64,000 bases of DNA, taken from Selaginella moellendorffii (taxonomy: Eukaryota; Streptophyta; Lycopodiopsida; Selaginellales; Selaginellaceae). The stretch's first letter is position 1, and every line of letters starts with the position of its first letter. The notes beneath the pieces are model-generated. The model made no database searches. It was not told the origin of the DNA and saw only the letters and a program-made list of their open reading frames with translations. Position numbers and translations under genes: made by a program. This document shows, piece by piece, positions 34,273 to 44,396 of this stretch. The stretch covers positions 406,692-470,691 of the forward strand of contig NW_003314349.1 in NCBI RefSeq assembly GCF_000143415.4. Reading direction: 5' to 3'.

Positions 34273-35159
34273 TGGATCTCCAGCTCCCGGATGGAATTCC
34301 TCACAGGTAAAGCTCCTCTCAGCTGGATTCTCAGTGCCAAATCCAAGATGTAGGATCCCCAAAGAGGAATCGGATGAAACCCCAGATGATGTCTCATCCT
34401 CTTGCATTTCCAGTGGCAACGGAAGCATCTGCCACTCTTTCCAGGTCTGGGATTCCTCTCTCTCGCGATCTCTCTTGACACATTTTTATTTTTCTTTCGC
34501 CCTTAGCGAATGAGTGTGCCCAAAACACCATGGGTTTCGTTTGTAAGAGTTCTTAAAGTGCTTAAGGAGAAGCTATCGTTCCAGGATTTCATTTATCTGG
34601 TGGAGCAGTACACAGTCTTTAAGGCAAGCCTCTTTTTTTTTTTCTAGTTATTTTTCATTTTTTCTTTTTTGGTTCTTGATCTAACACGAAGCAATCTTTT
34701 TTTGCAGCAAGGGAAGATTTCTCGTAACACACTCGTGCGTGTTTTCAAAGACATTGTAGGCGAGCAAACGCTGAAAGAGATGGTCATTAGCATGCAACCG
34801 GAGGTAATTTTCATCTATCTTTGCAAGAACAACGCAAAAAAAATTCACATTTTTTGGTTATAGGTGTTGCAGGCCCAAAAGAGCCTCTTACGATCCGTCA
34901 AGTCGTTTGCAAAGCACACCCGCGGTATGTGTAAGCCTTTCTCTCGATCCAGCTTACTTGACTGCTTGATGCAAGTATCGACAGTAAGTTCTTGTGTCTC
35001 AATATGGTTCTTGAGACTGACTAACATCCAGATATGGCGTTGAATCCAAAAGGACTTGATCCAAAAGCCACTCTCGACACCATTGAACTGGATGTCGAGG
35101 TGGAGAGGGATTCTCATCCGAGGCTTTTGCTTACATTACCAAGTTTCTTTTGGCGATGA
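34273..35159 (+). CDS. Small RST-domain protein (RCD1-SRO-TAF4 domain)
   Basis: Proposed exons are 34273-34307, 34348-34444, 34507-34623, 34708-34803, 34864-34924 and 35032-35159, giving 177 residues. After an acidic, serine-rich leader (PKEESDETPDDVSSS) comes an RST domain at about residues 48-115: TPWVSFVRVLKVLKEKLSFQ, then FIYLVEQYTVFKQGKISR, then RVFKDIVGEQTLKEMV. RST domains are helical protein-protein modules in RCD1/SRO proteins and TAF4 that bind transcription factors. Here no PARP-like, WWE or TAF4 histone-fold region accompanies it, so this is an RST-only protein or the shortened relative of one. The intron after 34623 has a GC donor (AAG/GCAAGC). The first intron (40 nt) is the least certain part; translation could instead begin at Met 34510. 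The end LLLTLPSFFWR is unremarkable. Confidence 0.65.
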
Positions 35160-36256
35160 AGGCAAGCTCGCATTGTCTAGCCATTTGAAGGAGGTGTGAA
35201 GTCAAAAGGTTTTGTGAAAGAGGAGGGGTTTCCAGTTTCCTGTGGAGTGATGATGAGACAGCCTTTCTCGTGATGGAGGTTGGTATTTATATGCAAGAAA
35301 TGGCCTCCGTGAGTGAGATCATGGACCAAAAAGAAGTTCTCTCTTCTTTTTTTTTTTTCGTTTCACTTTGCTGCCTGCGAAGCAATCTTCACTGATGGTT
35401 TGATTTTGTTTCTTTGTTTCCTATTTTCAGGTGACAAATGCAGTCTGGAACCTGAACTTGAGACAAGCAGTGACACCACAAAGCAGAGCAATTTGTCGAT
35501 AATGCTGAAAACCAAGAAGGCCTGAGTTCCCAAGTGTTATTCTGTACACAAGTAGAGTTACGACAGGAGCTGGAAATGAAGCTCAATATGTTGTTAAGCT
35601 TTCCTTCTAACTTGGAATGCATTTTAGTTTCTTCCATGATCAAAGTTCATGATGCCGAGTTTTCAGATGTGCTGATCAGGTGGAAACATCATCAAGAAAA
35701 TTCCGCTTTAGAGATCGTTTCAGTCCGGAATCCCATCAACCTGGCATATTTCTGGATCTGGTGACAGAGACAAGAGACCTGTCCTTGCCTCCTCCTCATT
35801 CTCCTGCTTGGATTCTCCAAGTTCATCTTTGATGATGCGGTTCTCGGACTAAGTTTCATGCTAGCTTCGATCCTCGACTGGACAAGAAGAAAAATCAAGC
35901 GGCTTTGTAAAAGTTCCTCTTTGCTACCTTGTGACACCGAGTCCTCTCTCCTAAACCAACAAGAACAGGGAAGCAAGGGAATTTCACGAAGAAATGCCTC
36001 TCATCTCTGTTGGATGGACAGACACGTAATTGCCGATGCAAAGGGCTCTTCTCCAGTGCTTTGCTTGCATTACTGCAAAAAGATCCATTCAGCCGAAATC
36101 CTTTCTCAACGCTCTCCATCTATCCAAGAGTGAACATCTCATATGCTCCAGCACTTGGCATGCATTCCACTGTCGCCGTTGAATTCCTGCCTCATCGAGA
36201 GCAATTGTCTTTTATTGAAAATTGAGAATTCGCATCAATCAATTCTGAGAGGGTGT
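35160..36256. other. Spacer or 3' region downstream of the RST gene
   Basis: It contains a pyrimidine-rich tract with an AG acceptor-like end near 35431. A short frame follows (CSLEPELETSSDTTKQSNLS, stop near 35525) that could be an alternative last exon or UTR. No further gene is supported. Confidence 0.4.
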
Positions 36257-37264
36257 TCAACCAGACAAAAAGGTCACAGTCGGAGTAAGATAATTAGGAA
36301 TAAGTTTAGCTGAAGCCTCATAAAAATGTTGAGTGAAATGAGTACCATCAAACCATTATTCACTTGGATTCTCACATACAGTACCACTAGTTTGTCCACA
36401 ACCACATAATATAGAATTATTACAATGAAAATCACCACCAGGAACACCACAACAAGATTCTTTATAAGTTTTGAATCCATAGCTATCCATATTTTGAATT
36501 ATTTTCATTGCTTGCAGAAAACCTCAATATCATCATTTTGATTATTAATATAATTTACCATACTTAATAGTTTCTTATTAAATAAGTTAATAACATTAGT
36601 AGTTTCAATAACACATCCAAACTTGTCATAATGCATATCAGTAGCATTTGAAAATAGTTGTAAATAACTTAAAGCACAATCAAAACGAGGAAGATTCATT
36701 ATTAGAAAATATTTTGCATCAGAATTATATATATATATCCAAAATATTAGATTTAATACCCTTAATCACAGATGGAATTGTAATATTTAATACATATGCA
36801 AAATCTGGCATACCATAACCAAGATCATTACCACCAATCTCAATATAATAAAGTGCTTTTTCATATAATATTTTCTTATCATCTTGATGATCTTTAACTT
36901 GTTATTTATGCCATATAAATTCTGAAATTTAAACAGATAATATATGAGGAGTACCAAAAGTATTATCATAAACATTAGCTAGATGACCAGTTGCTCCAGC
37001 ATAACCGAAATTCAAACTTGTAAAATAAGTACCATTATAAGTTAGACTTGGAAGCTCAATATCACCAAGTTTAAGATTGCGAGCTAAAATCACTATATCT
37101 TCTCCAAGTGTTACTCCATACGGTAAATTTCCAGAAAGACTATATTGATGTCCTGCTAATGTTTCAAGATTTGGATGTATTTGCTTTTCAAAATTACGAG
37201 CATCACCACAGATCACTAGCAAACCAAAAAGAATTAAAAAGAGAAGACTAAAAGCCATAGACAC
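36257..37264 (-). pseudogene. Broken AT-rich GDSL esterase/lipase gene
   Basis: A secretion signal (MAFSLLFLILFGLLVICGDA) leads a GDSL/SGNH-hydrolase-like sequence. Family blocks are visible: LNFGYAGATG (block II-like), YYIEIGGNDLGYG (the GxND block III), FLIMNLPRFDC, the cysteine-rich CCGVPGGDFHCNN, and FDGTHFT with the catalytic Asp and His of block V. The first block with the nucleophilic serine is degenerate (HQYSLSGNLPYG in place of FGDSLSDTGN...PYG). The frame is interrupted by TAA codons after ILSV, after FIWHK and after NPSE, and by a one-base shift in an (AT)n tract near 36735. Codon third positions are overwhelmingly A or T, unlike the GC-rich neighbours. It may be a decayed lipase, or a gene acquired from an AT-rich donor. 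Confidence 0.65.
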
Positions 37265-37610
37265 AAACCAAAGATTACAAAATGATGTGATAATAAAATT
37301 AAGTTTAGTGTTCTTTTTATGTTTCAGTTATTTCTAGTAAAATTTAATTAAAAAAGCCTTAAAGCTATTCTTTGTTCGTCCAAAAAATCTAATCCTGATT
37401 ATTAAAGGTATGAATTCTGAGACAAGCATATCGAGAGAGCTGCTGCAAGTGAAAATGCATCATATCTCCTAGAACGTCGTTGAATTTGAAGGACTAGTCA
37501 AACAATGTTACATTTAGTCGCTGGAAACATCAAGAACGGATACCAAGCTAAAATTTCTACATTTTTCTCATATTTGTAGAAAAAACTTTATTTCCAAGGG
37601 AAGAACACAA
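37265..37610. other. AT-rich spacer
   Basis: This separates the broken GDSL gene from the proline-rich secreted protein gene. No gene or motif was recognised. Confidence 0.5.
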
Positions 37611-38224
37611 CTAACATTTACCTTTCTTACATGGAGGTGGTGGAGGTGGTGGTGATCGTGTTGGCGGCGGGGGTGGCGGTGATCGTGTCGGCGGCGGGGG
37701 TGGCGGTGATCGTGTTGGCGGCAGGGGTGGTGGTGATCGTCTCGGGGGCGGGGGTGGCGGTGACCGTGTCGGCGGCGGGGGTGGCGGTGATCGTCTAGGC
37801 GGTGGTGGTGGCGGTGATCGTCTAGGCGGCAAGTTGCAATCCACCAGAGGGAGAATTCCAAACGAGAGGACTGTTGATGGGCCACAAACAGTAGTGTTCT
37901 TGGTGAGAATTGTGGAACCGTTTATGGACATGGAACAGGCAGCTCCAAAGAATGTGATTCCAGGCTCCTCTGTGAAAATAAAGCTGCCCAAAACAAAAAT
38001 TTTCTTATCATCCATCTCACAAGACAAGAGATTTGTTCTCACTTATATCCAAAGACAGGAAGAACAGGAAAGCATTGTGCTGGAGTTGAGAAATTTGTCA
38101 GCACTGTGGTGCATGTTGGGTCTCCATAGATTTCATACGTGCTAGCAGCAGCCAAACCAGTAGATATTGCAAGAAACAAGGTGATAAAAGTGCTCCATGT
38201 TGCCATCTCTTCTTTTCTACTCAA
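37611..38224 (-). CDS. Small secreted cysteine protein with extensin-like proline-rich tail
   Basis: Two exons (38224-38043 and 37983-37611, with a 59-nt GT-AG intron) give 184 residues. A signal peptide (TFITLFLAISTGLAAAS) precedes a compact domain of about 100 residues with four cysteines after the signal. Its blocks are FSTPAQCFPVLPVFGY, FIFTEEPGI and SFGILPLVDC. The tail holds seven to eight copies of an (S)PPPPPP(T/R)R unit and ends CKKGKC. SP(n) runs are the hydroxyproline/arabinosylation targets of wall extensins, so a cell-wall location is likely. The N-terminal domain is a clear paralog of the divergent gene starting at 38504, which lacks both the tail and the intron. The domain family is not recognised. 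The MSRKEE start is chosen because the paralog starts MSKRSS. Confidence 0.75.
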
Positions 38225-38445
38225 TGCTAAGAATGAGGTCTTTTTAAGAGGTTTTTATAGCTGGAAACTTTGAGACTGGTCTAGCTACAAGCTTAAATTT
38301 TCCTTCTTGATTTGATGCTATGATGCACCTAGAACAAGCAACTAGTTGATTTGATTAAAAACAATTATTGGTGATCACTTCCTTTCCACAAACAATCGTC
38401 AAGATTGTTGGTTAACCTTGCAAGATTGGATCTTATCATTTTGTG

Positions 38446-38455
38446 CATATATAAG
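38446..38455 (+). promoter_or_regulatory. TATA box for the small secreted protein gene
   Basis: CATATATAAG lies about 50 bp upstream of the chosen ATG, a suitable distance for a short 5' UTR. Confidence 0.6.
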
Positions 38456-38503
38456 TTTCCCAGAGCACAAACAACAGTGATCTTCATCTCATTGTCTTTA
38501 AAG

Positions 38504-38863
38504 ATGTCAAAGAGGTCTTCCCTGTTTCCAACGCTGCTCATGCTTGTAATCTTCTCATTTGGCTACATTGCAATGGTCAAGAGCGAGAGCTATTTCAAGA
38601 TCTATCTAGCACCTGGAGCTTGTAACTTGGATCTAAACACCGCCACCAATTTCTCCCAGCCTGCACAGTGCTTCCCAGCATCACCAGTGTTTGGCTACAA
38701 GTTTATATTTGACAAGGAGCCAGGGATCCTCTACTCCACACTGGCTTGCTCTTTTGGCAATGGAAGTAGCGTGCTCACACAAACCACAACGGAATGTAAT
38801 CCCATAGCAAACACCACCCTTGCATTTGGAATTATCCCACTCTCTAGCTGCAGAGCTGTGTAA
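38504..38863 (+). CDS. Small secreted cysteine protein, tail-less paralog
   Basis: An intronless frame of 119 residues. A signal peptide (LLMLVIFSFGYIAMVKS) precedes a domain that aligns end to end with the first about 120 residues of the divergent gene on the other strand: SQPAQCFPASPVFGYKFIF against STPAQCFPVLPVFGYNFIF, then KEPGI, LACSFGNGSSVLTQTTTEC and LAFGIIPLSSC. Cysteine positions are conserved, suggesting two disulfides in a small apoplastic protein. It ends right after the last conserved cysteine (SSCRAV). The function is unknown. The two genes are head to head with 279 bp between start codons. The upstream in-frame ATG at 38405 is rejected because a TATA box lies between. Confidence 0.75.
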   Translation: MSKRSSLFPTLLMLVIFSFGYIAMVKSESYFKIYLAPGACNLDLNTATNFSQPAQCFPASPVFGYKFIFDKEPGILYSTLACSFGNGSSVLTQTTTECNPIANTTLAFGIIPLSSCRAV

Positions 38864-39670
38864 GTGTTCTCATCATAAAGTATCAACGAATAAAAGCTTT
38901 AGAAAACCACTCCAAGAGATTTACAAGAGAAACCAGTGTGTGCTCTACCAAGAAATCAAAGCTTGTGAAGATTGTTTCGGAAAGAAATCTACAAAGAGTA
39001 AAGAGTTTTGTGCCAAGAGTAACTTCTTCTTTTTCTTCTTGGATTCGTTGATATGAAAGGTGCAATGCTTGGTGCGTGAAAGCTTGTGCTTTAATTCAAA
39101 CAAAAGGCAGCCAGAGCGATCGGGTACGTTCCAATCGAGATTCCTTTTGGCCGATCCTCTCTCCAGGTGGATGATATTTTGTACCATCTTTAATGGCGAT
39201 GATCTTGTGAGAGCCAAGGACAAAGCGACTGGCGCTCTTCATGTCTTCCTCATGCCCCCACCACACCCCTGCCAGCCACCAAGCATTCCAAGTGTGTGCT
39301 GATGGCCCTCCAAGATTCCGGGCTCTAGAAGTACTTCCATTCACTTGCTCACTCCCAAAATTCTCGACTTGGGCGATCTCTCGGCGATCCGGCAAGAGCC
39401 CACTACGAATCCCCGCCCCCCTCGACGTGGGCTCACTCGATTCCATCCCAGTTTAGCTTCATGGATGCAATTCTGGAGCTAAAGCGTGCAACGAGTGGCA
39501 AGAGAAGCGTGCTCGATTGCGGCGCTTGGGCGCCCTCTCCCGGCGATTCTCGCCGATCCCGACGTGGGTCGGATCGATCCCATCGATTCCTCTTGGATCG
39601 ACTCGGTCAAATGCCAAGAATATAGGAGGAGCTCGATTGGACCTCCAATTCCGGATCTAGGGCGGGCGCG
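38864..39670. other. Spacer with phospholipase D 5' region
   Basis: No gene is supported. From about 39100 the sequence becomes GC-rich and probably holds the promoter and 5' UTR of the phospholipase D gene. Confidence 0.5.
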
Positions 39671-42600
39671 ATGGGCGACCAGATCCGCGATGACGACGGC
39701 AAGCCGCTGGGATGGAGCATTCCCGCGCACCCGGACGAGGGAGACGGCGCGATCAACTCCCGGGCAGTGCGATTCAAGGACGCGGGCACCAGCGATGGCG
39801 AATTCGAGGTAAAGCACGAGAATGTGGAGCAGCACCACCAAGAACAGCAACGCCCACCCGCCGGCGGTGGCGATCACTTCCCCTCCTTCCCTTCCAGCGA
39901 TCTGGGCAAGATGGAGGACGTCTCCCTTGGCGCCAGCTCCCCGAAGGTCTGCCTCCTCTACGGCACGGTGGAGCTGGAGATCATCGAGGCCAAGTCGCTG
40001 CCCAACATGGATTGGTTCTCGGAGAGGGCCAGCCAGTGCTTCTCCATCCTGGGCGGCCTCCAGACAATGTGTGCCAAGCCCAAGGACAAGCTCGCCCACC
40101 ATCGCCACAAGATCACGAGCGATCCATACGTGGTTTTCAGCCTGGGCGACGCCATCCTCGCCAAGACCAAGGTGATCAGCAACAGCCAAATTCCACACTG
40201 GGGCGAGCGCTTCCAGCTCCACGTCGCTCACTCGGTCCCCGAGGTGTTGCTCACGGTCAAAGACAACGATGTGTTTGGCGCGCAAGTGATCGGCGGCGTC
40301 AAGATCCCGGCTCACCGCATCGCCAGCGGCCCCGCGATCGTGGAGACGTGGTTTGACGTCGTTGGATCGGGTAAGGAAGGCGCGCAGCTCAAGATCTCGA
40401 TCAAGTATACTCCAGTGGAGCAAGACAAGAACTACCAGCACGGAGTTGGAGCCGAGGGCGCGGTTCCTCGGACTTACTTCCCGCTTCGCAAGGGCTGCTC
40501 GGTCAAGCTCTACCAGGACGCGCACTGCCCGGACGGTGGTCTTCCGGAGATCACGCTCGAGGGTGGCGGAGCTTACGAGCATGGCAAGTGCTGGGAGGAT
40601 ATCTGCCAGGCCATTCTCGAGGCTCACCACCTTGTGTATATCGCGGGCTGGTCGGTCTTCCACAAGGTGAAGATCGTCCGGGAGCCTGAGAATCACAAGA
40701 AGTTTAGCAATGACATCGCGAATCTCACACTCGGGGAGCTGCTCAAGAGGAAGGCCGCCGAGGGAGTTCGCGTGTTGCTGCTGGTGTGGGACGATAAGAC
40801 CTCGCATCACACTCCGTTGTTCACGACGGTAAGAAAGAAAAATCTCTTCTTTTCTTCTTCTTCTTCTTTGTTCTTGCGAGATTGCTGGAAGTTAACATCG
40901 CTGTGAGTTGCAGAAAGGAGTGATGGCTACCTATGACGAGGAGACGAAGAAGTTCTTCCGGCACTCGGCGGTGCGATGCGTGCTCTCCCCTCGCTATGGC
41001 GATTCCAAAATGAGTTGGCTCAAGCAATGGGTGAGACTTCGCGGCTTTTCTCTTTTTCTTTCCTTTTGACTCTTCGTCTCGATCTTTTCCCAGGTTGTGG
41101 GAACGTTCTACACGCACCACCAAAAGCTCGTTATTGTCGACAGCCAAGGACGAGGAAACAATCGTAAGCTTACGTCTTTCATAGGTGGGCTGGACCTGGC
41201 GCAAGGACGATACGACACGCCTGAGCATCCGTTGTTCAAAACGCTTGGCAGCATCCACAGGGACGACTACCACAACCCGACTTTCACTGTAAGCAAAAGA
41301 ACACATCCTTCTTGACAGTAGTGTTAGCAGAAAAGCATACTTTTTTTGCTTCTTTGTTACTCGATGCTTACGTTGGTTGAGCTGGAAAACCAGGGAACGA
41401 TCGATCATGGTGGTCCAAGGCAGCCGTGGCACGACCTCCACTGCCGGATAGACGGCCCGGCAGCGTACGACGTGCTGACAAACTTTGCTCAGCGCTGGAG
41501 AAAGGCCGCGACATGGCACGAGGATGCTATGATCGAGATCGACAGGATTTCCTGGATTCTCAGCCCAAACGATGGCGACCAGGCCTTGATGGTCACGGAG
41601 CTGGACGATCCTGAAACATGGAACGTCCAAGTAAGTGAAAAAGAAAAGGCTTTAGAGAAAGAACGAACTTACACTTCGTGTGATGCAGGTGTTTCGCTCC
41701 ATCGACTCTGGATCCGTGAAAGGATTTCCAAAAGAACCAGCAGACTGCCAGAAGCAAAACTTGGTGACGCTCAAAAACGTTGCCATCGACACGAGCATCC
41801 ACACGGCGTACGTGGAGCGCATTCGCTCGGCCCAGCACTTTATCTACATCGAGAACCAGTACTTCCTGGGCTCGTCGTATGCCTGGCCAGACTATAAGAA
41901 GGGTGACGCGACTCATATGATCCCCATGGAGCTCGCTCTCAAGGTGGCCTCCAAGATCAGAAGCGGCGACCCGTTCGCCGTCTACGTTGTCATTCCAATG
42001 TGGCCGGAGGGCGTCCCTGACAGTGCCACCGTCCAGGAAATCCTCTACTTCCAGGTAAAACAATCCCATTCTCGAGTGTTCTTCACGTTGTCACTGACTT
42101 GGATGCTGGATCAGAGCCAAACGATGAAGATGATGTATAAGATCATCGCACAGGCCTTGAACGAAGTTGGCAGTGGCAACCATCCCACGGACTATCTCAA
42201 CTTCTACTGCCTTGCAAACCGGGAGGAGCGAAGCGAACCAGGAACCATGGCACCAGCCGAGAAATCCACACAGGTAACACTTCTTTCTTCCCCGAAAAAC
42301 TCTTGAGAACTTTGCGCCTCCTCGTCCAGTGGTACGCTCAAAAGTACAAGCGCTTCATGATCTACATCCACTCCAAAGGAATGATCGTCGACGACGAGTA
42401 CGTGATCATCGGCTCGGCCAACATCAACCAGCGTTCCATGGACGGTTCCAGGGACACCGAGCTTGCCATGGGAGCTTATCAGCCCCACTATACTTGGGCT
42501 CACAAGAAACACTCCCATCCTTTCGGCCAGGTAGCTTTGAAGTTCTTTCTCATTGCTTGCTTGTCACTGCAACGCTCCCTGTTCCTCCTGTTCTTCTTGT

Positions 42601-42913
42601 ATTCTCTGTCCAGGTTTATGGATACCGAGCTTCTCTCTGGGCCGAGCACCTTGGAGACTTCGATCCAGCTTTGTTCAACGATCCCTCTGATATAAGATGC
42701 GTCCACAAAGTGAACGAGATTGCTCAAGGTAACTGGAAGCAGTTTGTGTCCGAGGAGCCGTCCGACATGAAGGGCCACCTTATGAGCTATCCCATGAGCG
42801 TCCAGGTGAACGGCGAGATCAAGCCCATCGCCGGCAACGAGAGCTTTCCCGACGTTGCTGGTCAAGTTCTCGGCCAGCACTCCATCAACTTGCCCGACAA
42901 CTTGACTGGATGA
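39671..42913 (+). CDS. PLD: Phospholipase D, C2 type, delta-like
   Basis: Eight exons join in frame to 910 residues: 39671-40828, 40914-41030, 41094-41288, 41394-41630, 41689-42054, 42115-42273, 42330-42530 and 42614-42913. It hydrolyses membrane phospholipids to phosphatidic acid, a stress and wounding signal. A 95-residue hydrophilic leader precedes a C2 calcium/phospholipid-binding domain ([19 protein letters not shown] through SDPYVVF and [14 protein letters not shown]). Both catalytic HKD motifs are intact: [10 protein letters not shown] near residue 430 and [20 protein letters not shown] near residue 740. Also seen are [52 protein letters not shown] and the family end [11 protein letters not shown]-like block. 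The extended leader and NMDWFSE...[11 protein letters not shown] are closest to the delta class. Confidence 0.95.
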
Positions 42914-43044
42914 GAAACTGGTCTCAAATGTGAAACATTTTTGTGAATAGCTTGTACCGTTCGACGACTTCTTTTGATTTCTTTCCTGTACTGAAATGTT
43001 GCACAGCTGCCATGTCATACAAATACACAACTTTAGAAAACGTC

Positions 43045-43927
43045 TCACGACTTGGCCGTTGATGTGATCTCAGGAACTACTCCAGCGCAGTCGTCGCTGC
43101 TTCCGGAATCTCTACTTTTCGTGCTCTGGATGGAGCACACAAGATAGAAACTCGTAAGACTTACGCAAAAACTAGCGGGCTTACCTTTGCCGGTTGGCCT
43201 TGCAAATGCAAAGGCCTGGAGTTAAGATCAATCATGTGCGTGTCGCCCTTGGATTGATCGGCATCGCCGACGGCTATAGCAACGGCGGGAGCATCACTGT
43301 TGTTTGATTTCGTCAACGCGATCCTCTTAGTCGGGTGGTAATGGTTTTGTCCGCGGTGATCGTTTGATTGTACACCAGCATCTTCAGGCTGAGATTTACA
43401 AGTAGCAAGCTGTAAGAAACTGTCAAACAACTACCGCGAAGCTAAAAGTCCGGTGATTACCTCCACCCTCTGTCCCAGCATGAGGTATCTTTCGTGCGTT
43501 TTCTTCCCTCCGGTATGTACATCCATGTCGCATTGCAAGCACAGTGACGTTCCATCAATGCCACAGTAGAAAAAAGCTACGAGCCAAGTCACTTTAGCCA
43601 GAAACAAAAGGCAAAACCCCAAAGAAAAAACGAAAAAGTGAGGCTTTCGATGACTTTACCAGGAGCGCTCTCGCAGATATCACACCGAGGCACCGCTCGG
43701 GCCTCCGCGAGCTGCAAACGAACGTGGCGGCTAGCTAGCTTGTTACATCCGTGCACCTGAAAGAAAGAAACCAAGAGATTAGTTTCTTCCAATCGCGAGA
43801 GTGAGCGAGGAAAGCAAGAAAGAAAAAGAGGCACCTTTTCATCGCACTTGGAGCACAGCGCAGCCTCGTCTGCCGCACAAAAGAGCCTGGCTGGAGCTGA
43901 TTCGCAGACATCGCACAAGGTCCGCAT
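43045..43927 (-). CDS. Double B-box zinc-finger protein, BBX18/BBX19 type
   Basis: Five exons (43927-43835, 43756-43660, 43576-43461, 43409-43185, 43125-43045) give 203 residues. Two B-boxes are complete. The first is CDVCESAP...[15 protein letters not shown]...[10 protein letters not shown]. The second is CDICESAP...[20 protein letters not shown]...[14 protein letters not shown]. The second box and a downstream [11 protein letters not shown] match Arabidopsis BBX18/BBX19 (DBB1), which act with light and clock factors to control photomorphogenesis and flowering. No CCT domain follows, as in that subgroup. The C-terminus is Ser/Asp-rich and ends [10 protein letters not shown]. All introns are GT-AG and 52-78 nt long. 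Divergent from the SET gene across 469 bp containing G-boxes. Confidence 0.88.
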
Positions 43928-44396
43928 TATTCTTCTACAGCTCTCTAGCCGCGAGAATCCACTCAATCTCAATGGATTCTCGCTACATTCTTGCGGCAAA
44001 TCAAAATCCCTGCCATTCTTCACAGCGTTTCTAGCTCGCGGTAGCGCTCCTCGTCGCCACGATCTCGACCTGGAAATGGTAATGCCGCGAAGAGCATCGA
44101 TCGATCGTACCTCGCAGCGCTTGCCCGGATCTCCAAACCCTACTCTTTGTTACTCGCGAAACTTTATTTACCGCCTAATCTCCCCAGGCTGCTTTTCGGC
44201 CACCAGTATAGGTCCCACGTGGGCATCGCGAATCTGTGGTCACGGACCCGCCAAGTGGCAGCTGACGTAGGCATAAAATGTAGGTATCTTTGCTCTTATC
44301 CATTGATTTGAAACGGATATCTTTTACCCTTAAGCGATTCTCCACCTGACACGTGGACGGTTAGGGTATACTAGGGTTCTGGGTTTTAGGGCGGGG
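43928..44396. promoter_or_regulatory. Divergent BBX/SET promoter with two G-boxes
   Basis: CACGTG occurs at 44216-44221 (inside the palindrome CCCACGTGGG) and at 44350-44355 (GACACGTGGAC). G-boxes bind bZIP (HY5-class) and bHLH (PIF-class) factors, which fits light control of BBX genes. Which gene each box serves is not shown. Confidence 0.6.

Noticed and set aside
37630-37830. CRISPR-like or satellite array from the regular GGCGGCGGGGGTGGCGGTGATCG repeats
   Set aside because: The repeat is the coding sequence of the SPPPPPP tail in frame with a signal-peptide protein.
39479-40810. Long 443-codon ORF on the minus strand
   Set aside because: It is the antisense of phospholipase D exon 1; GC-rich coding DNA leaves the opposite frame open.
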